Below are positions 60,396-64,000 of a stretch of 64,000 bases of DNA, piece after piece. The translations under genes were made by a program, and so were the position numbers. The number at the start of each line of letters is the position of its first letter. The stretch's first letter is position 1. Origin of the DNA: Cricetomys ansorgei (Eukaryota > Chordata > Mammalia > Rodentia > Nesomyidae). The stretch covers positions 1,922,001-1,986,000 of the forward strand of contig JAMJFZ010002884.1 of NCBI GenBank assembly GCA_026225945.1, given 5' to 3'. Under the pieces are notes generated by a model. It worked only from the letters and a program-made list of their open reading frames with translations. It ran no database searches and had not been told where the DNA came from.

Positions 60396-60814
60396 ATTCA
60401 TTCTGTATGATTACAGGTAAAGGTGCTTTTATTTCTTTGGTCTTCCAGAGAAAATTTAACCACATTGCAGGCGCTCTTGGTAAAAACCTATTTAGTTTAT
60501 ACTTTACAACCAGTACTATTAAATGTGATCTGACCTTAGATTTGGCACAAACGAAACAGACCATTCATTTCTCAGAATTAAATCAAATTGATTCTCCAGT
60601 CTGTTAGCTTCGGGTTTGGAGTGGTGGAAGAAATAAATCAGGGGTGGATTTAGGGAGTGAGTACATGTTTATCTTTTACAGTGGCTTTGGCCTATTGGAG
60701 TCAATACTTTTTCTCCAATGAGTATCAGCAAGGAACAGGACTGTGCTCCACACTAACACCTTATACATTTTCTATTTTCCTCTTTTGTCTTTTATTGTTT
60801 GTTTGTTTGTTTTT

Positions 60815-60932
60815 TAGTTTTTCAAGACAGGGTTTCTCTGTTGTAACTCTGGCTGTCCTGGAAATCACTCTGTAGACCAGGCTAGCCTCAAACTCACAGA
60901 CATCTGCCTGTCTCTGCCTTCTGAGTGCTGGG
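60815..60932 (-). mobile_element. B1 SINE, reverse, first part
   Basis: 'agacagggtttctctgttgt', 'agaccaggctagcctcaaac', breaking off at 'gagtgctggg'. The missing end appears at 61616-61658 beyond a solo LTR. Confidence 0.85.
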
Positions 60933-61615
60933 TGTTAGTATGGCTCCAGTGATGGTCTGTCGCCATTCTGTTCCAGCCCACAGCTGGCTGGGTTTTGGCC
61001 TGGTTCTCAGTACTGGCCAGGCACAGGGAACTTGTGCTGGGGGAGCAGTGGGGCAGCACGGGAAGGGGAAGACAGGGTTCTGGGACCACCGTGGACCCTG
61101 ATTCCCTGCACTGAGAATGAATGAATGAGACGCAGTGAATCAGTCCCGGGACTCCGTCTGGTAGAAGCAGAGATCACTTTAATGCAATGTATACATATAT
61201 AGGGCTACAAGCAGGGGAAGGTCTTTGGTACCCAGGGTTGGGATCCATTGGTTCAGACAAGGATATTGGGGTAGCCTTATTTGCATATGGGGCTCAGGTC
61301 TAAGCGTCAAGGTCTTACAGGGGCACCTTCTGCACAATGTATGGTCTCACAGGGAAAAAGAGGAAGGCACCATATCAGTGAATGGACCCATCCCTAGATT
61401 TCCAGCTACATTGCTGATAAGCACCAACCAAGTCACATTCCTTTTGCTTCTGTGAAGCAGGCAATATTTAATATTTAGCTGGGTTCTGGCCACGACCAAA
61501 GTGAGGAGCAGCTGAACGCCTACCATTCTCATCTCTTAGGATGACACGGGGTTCCAAGCCAGCTTCGACCCATTCTTAGCTCTATGACAATCCCACATGC
61601 TGGGACCTGAAGTCA
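60933..61615 (-). mobile_element. Solo LTR inserted in a B1, reverse
   Basis: 683 bp running TGTTAG to GTCA on the + strand (TGAC..CTAACA on the - strand). It is bounded by a short imperfect duplication TGCTGGG/TGCTGTG in the B1. On the - strand a TATATA motif and ATTAAA signal near 61178-61205 are followed by a CCCGGGACT block, as in an R/U5 region. Family not identified. No second LTR or internal sequence nearby. Confidence 0.65.
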
Positions 61616-61658
61616 TGCTGTGACTAAAGGCGTACACCGATACCACCACACAGCTCCA
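61616..61658 (-). mobile_element. B1 SINE, reverse, second part
   Basis: 'gactaaaggcgtacacc' and 'accaccacacagct' complete the B1 interrupted at 60932. Confidence 0.65.
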
Positions 61659-61659
61659 T

Positions 61660-61885
61660 TTGTCTTTTTGAAATACATGGTCTCATGTATCCTAGGCCAG
61701 CCTTGAACTCACTGTGTACCCAAGGATGTCCTTGAACTTCTGATTCTCCTTCCTCTACCTTCTGACTACTGGGATTATAGACATACACTACAACATCCAG
61801 CTTAAGTGGAGCTAGGGATCAAACATAGGGTTTTGTGGGTGCTAGATAAGGATTCTATTATCTGAACTGTATTCCCAGCTCCTAA
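61660..61885 (-). mobile_element. Degenerate B1 plus ID (B4-like), reverse
   Basis: 'ctaggccagccttgaactca', 'actactgggattatagacat', then 'ctagggatcaaacatagggt' and 'tgaactgtattcccagctcc'. Confidence 0.6.
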
Positions 61886-62109
61886 AAGCAGTGTTTTAGT
61901 CTGAAATGTGCATCTGGAAGAGTGGCAAATGTAATCTTGAGAGTTAGCAAAAACCCACAGAGCCGGAGATCAAAGGAAAATGGCTCTAGGTGAGCACCAA
62001 CTTTGTACCACTGATCAGGAGCATTACTCTGGATATTTTTCAGCAGTGGGAGGGAAGAAAAGGGCAATCTAGCTTGTGCTGTAGCTTAGGAAATTTACCC
62101 TGTGCCAGT

Positions 62110-62335
62110 CACTTTGATAACACATATGTTTTTTAACTATTAGAGTTAACGTGAGCTTTGGTAAGCAGTCAGTAGATAACTGCTAACACTATTAATATGG
62201 ATAACCTTAGGAACAAATGTGATAGAGGATTTGAGTGACTTGTCCAAGATCACAGAGCTGGTAAATGTTAAAGCTAGGGTTCGAGCCCAAGTCTTTCTGA
62301 CCAAAATCTGCATTTTTGCTGCTCTGCTCCTTGGT
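62110..62335 (-). mobile_element. MIR SINE, reverse
   Basis: 'gtgacttgtccaagatcaca', 'gagctggtaaatgttaaagc' and 'gggttcgagcccaagtcttt'. Ends about 150 bp before the Trpc5 exon. Confidence 0.65.
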
Positions 62336-62437
62336 AACATGAAAAAAATAGTGTCATTTGAACACTTTGATTTTGCAATCCCATTAGAAAGGGATTAATA
62401 AGTGACCATTTGAAACCGTCAGGTAACTAAAACTATC

Positions 62438-62481
62438 TTTGATATCTCCTCTCCCCACCCTGCCTCTCTCTCTTCACTTAG
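62438..62481 (+). other. 3' splice site of Trpc5 intron 1
   Basis: Nearly uninterrupted pyrimidine tract ending in TTCACTTAG. A possible branch-point sequence with a CTAAC-like core (GTAACTAAAAC) lies about 50 nt upstream of the AG near 62422-62432. Strong acceptor by eye. Confidence 0.85.
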
Positions 62482-62495
62482 CTTTCTAAACTGCT

Positions 62496-64000
<1,505 letters not shown>

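Overview
The window looks like about 64 kb of a muroid rodent genome. It is AT-rich, CpG-poor, full of long (CA)n and (TC)n microsatellites, and crowded with rodent SINEs (B1, B2/B3, B4 and ID types). Older mammal-wide repeats are also present (MIR, MER5-like and MaLR-like LTRs, L1). The species cannot be fixed from the sequence alone.

There is one real protein-coding segment: the first coding exon of a TRPC cation-channel gene on the + strand at 62482-62880, with the ATG at 62503. Its 126 residues match the N terminus of TRPC5 rather than TRPC4. A strong pyrimidine-rich acceptor lies in front and a consensus CAG|GTAAGA donor follows. By inference, bases 1-62481 are mostly or wholly the long 5' intron (or 5' flank) of Trpc5, and 62881-64000 is the start of the next intron. 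No CpG island or convincing upstream exon was found.

Layout: 1-2830 is an old L1 in pieces with later insertions. 3200-9700 mixes L1 3'-end pieces, rodent dispersed repeats, a MIR and an ID/B1. 10290-25555 holds MaLR-like LTRs, MIRs, MER5-like pieces, B3, B4 and ID SINEs and an RCHARR1-like hAT element, with non-repetitive stretches between. 27360-31120 is SINE- and L1-rich. 31123-34205 shows no recognised element. 34210-35970 is a reverse-strand L1 split by a B2. 36649-38401 is a two-LTR retroelement candidate set in reverse L1 sequence that continues to about 39620. 42240-44160 is a forward L1 interrupted by a B3. 45010-45148 is a large TC/TG microsatellite. 51736-52030 is a degenerate minisatellite. 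52070-54840 is nested reverse L1. 58383-58460 is a perfect 39-bp tandem duplication. 60815-61658 is a B1 split by a solo LTR. Trpc5 follows.

No operon-like or defence-like system is present. The least explained structure is the 36649-38401 element: two diverged 207-208 bp direct repeats, a lysine-tRNA-like primer-binding site, and about 1.3 kb of internal sequence without recognisable gag, pol or env. Nearly all open reading frames in the window are chance or repeat-derived. Repeat family names come from memory of consensus sequences and should be confirmed with RepeatMasker.
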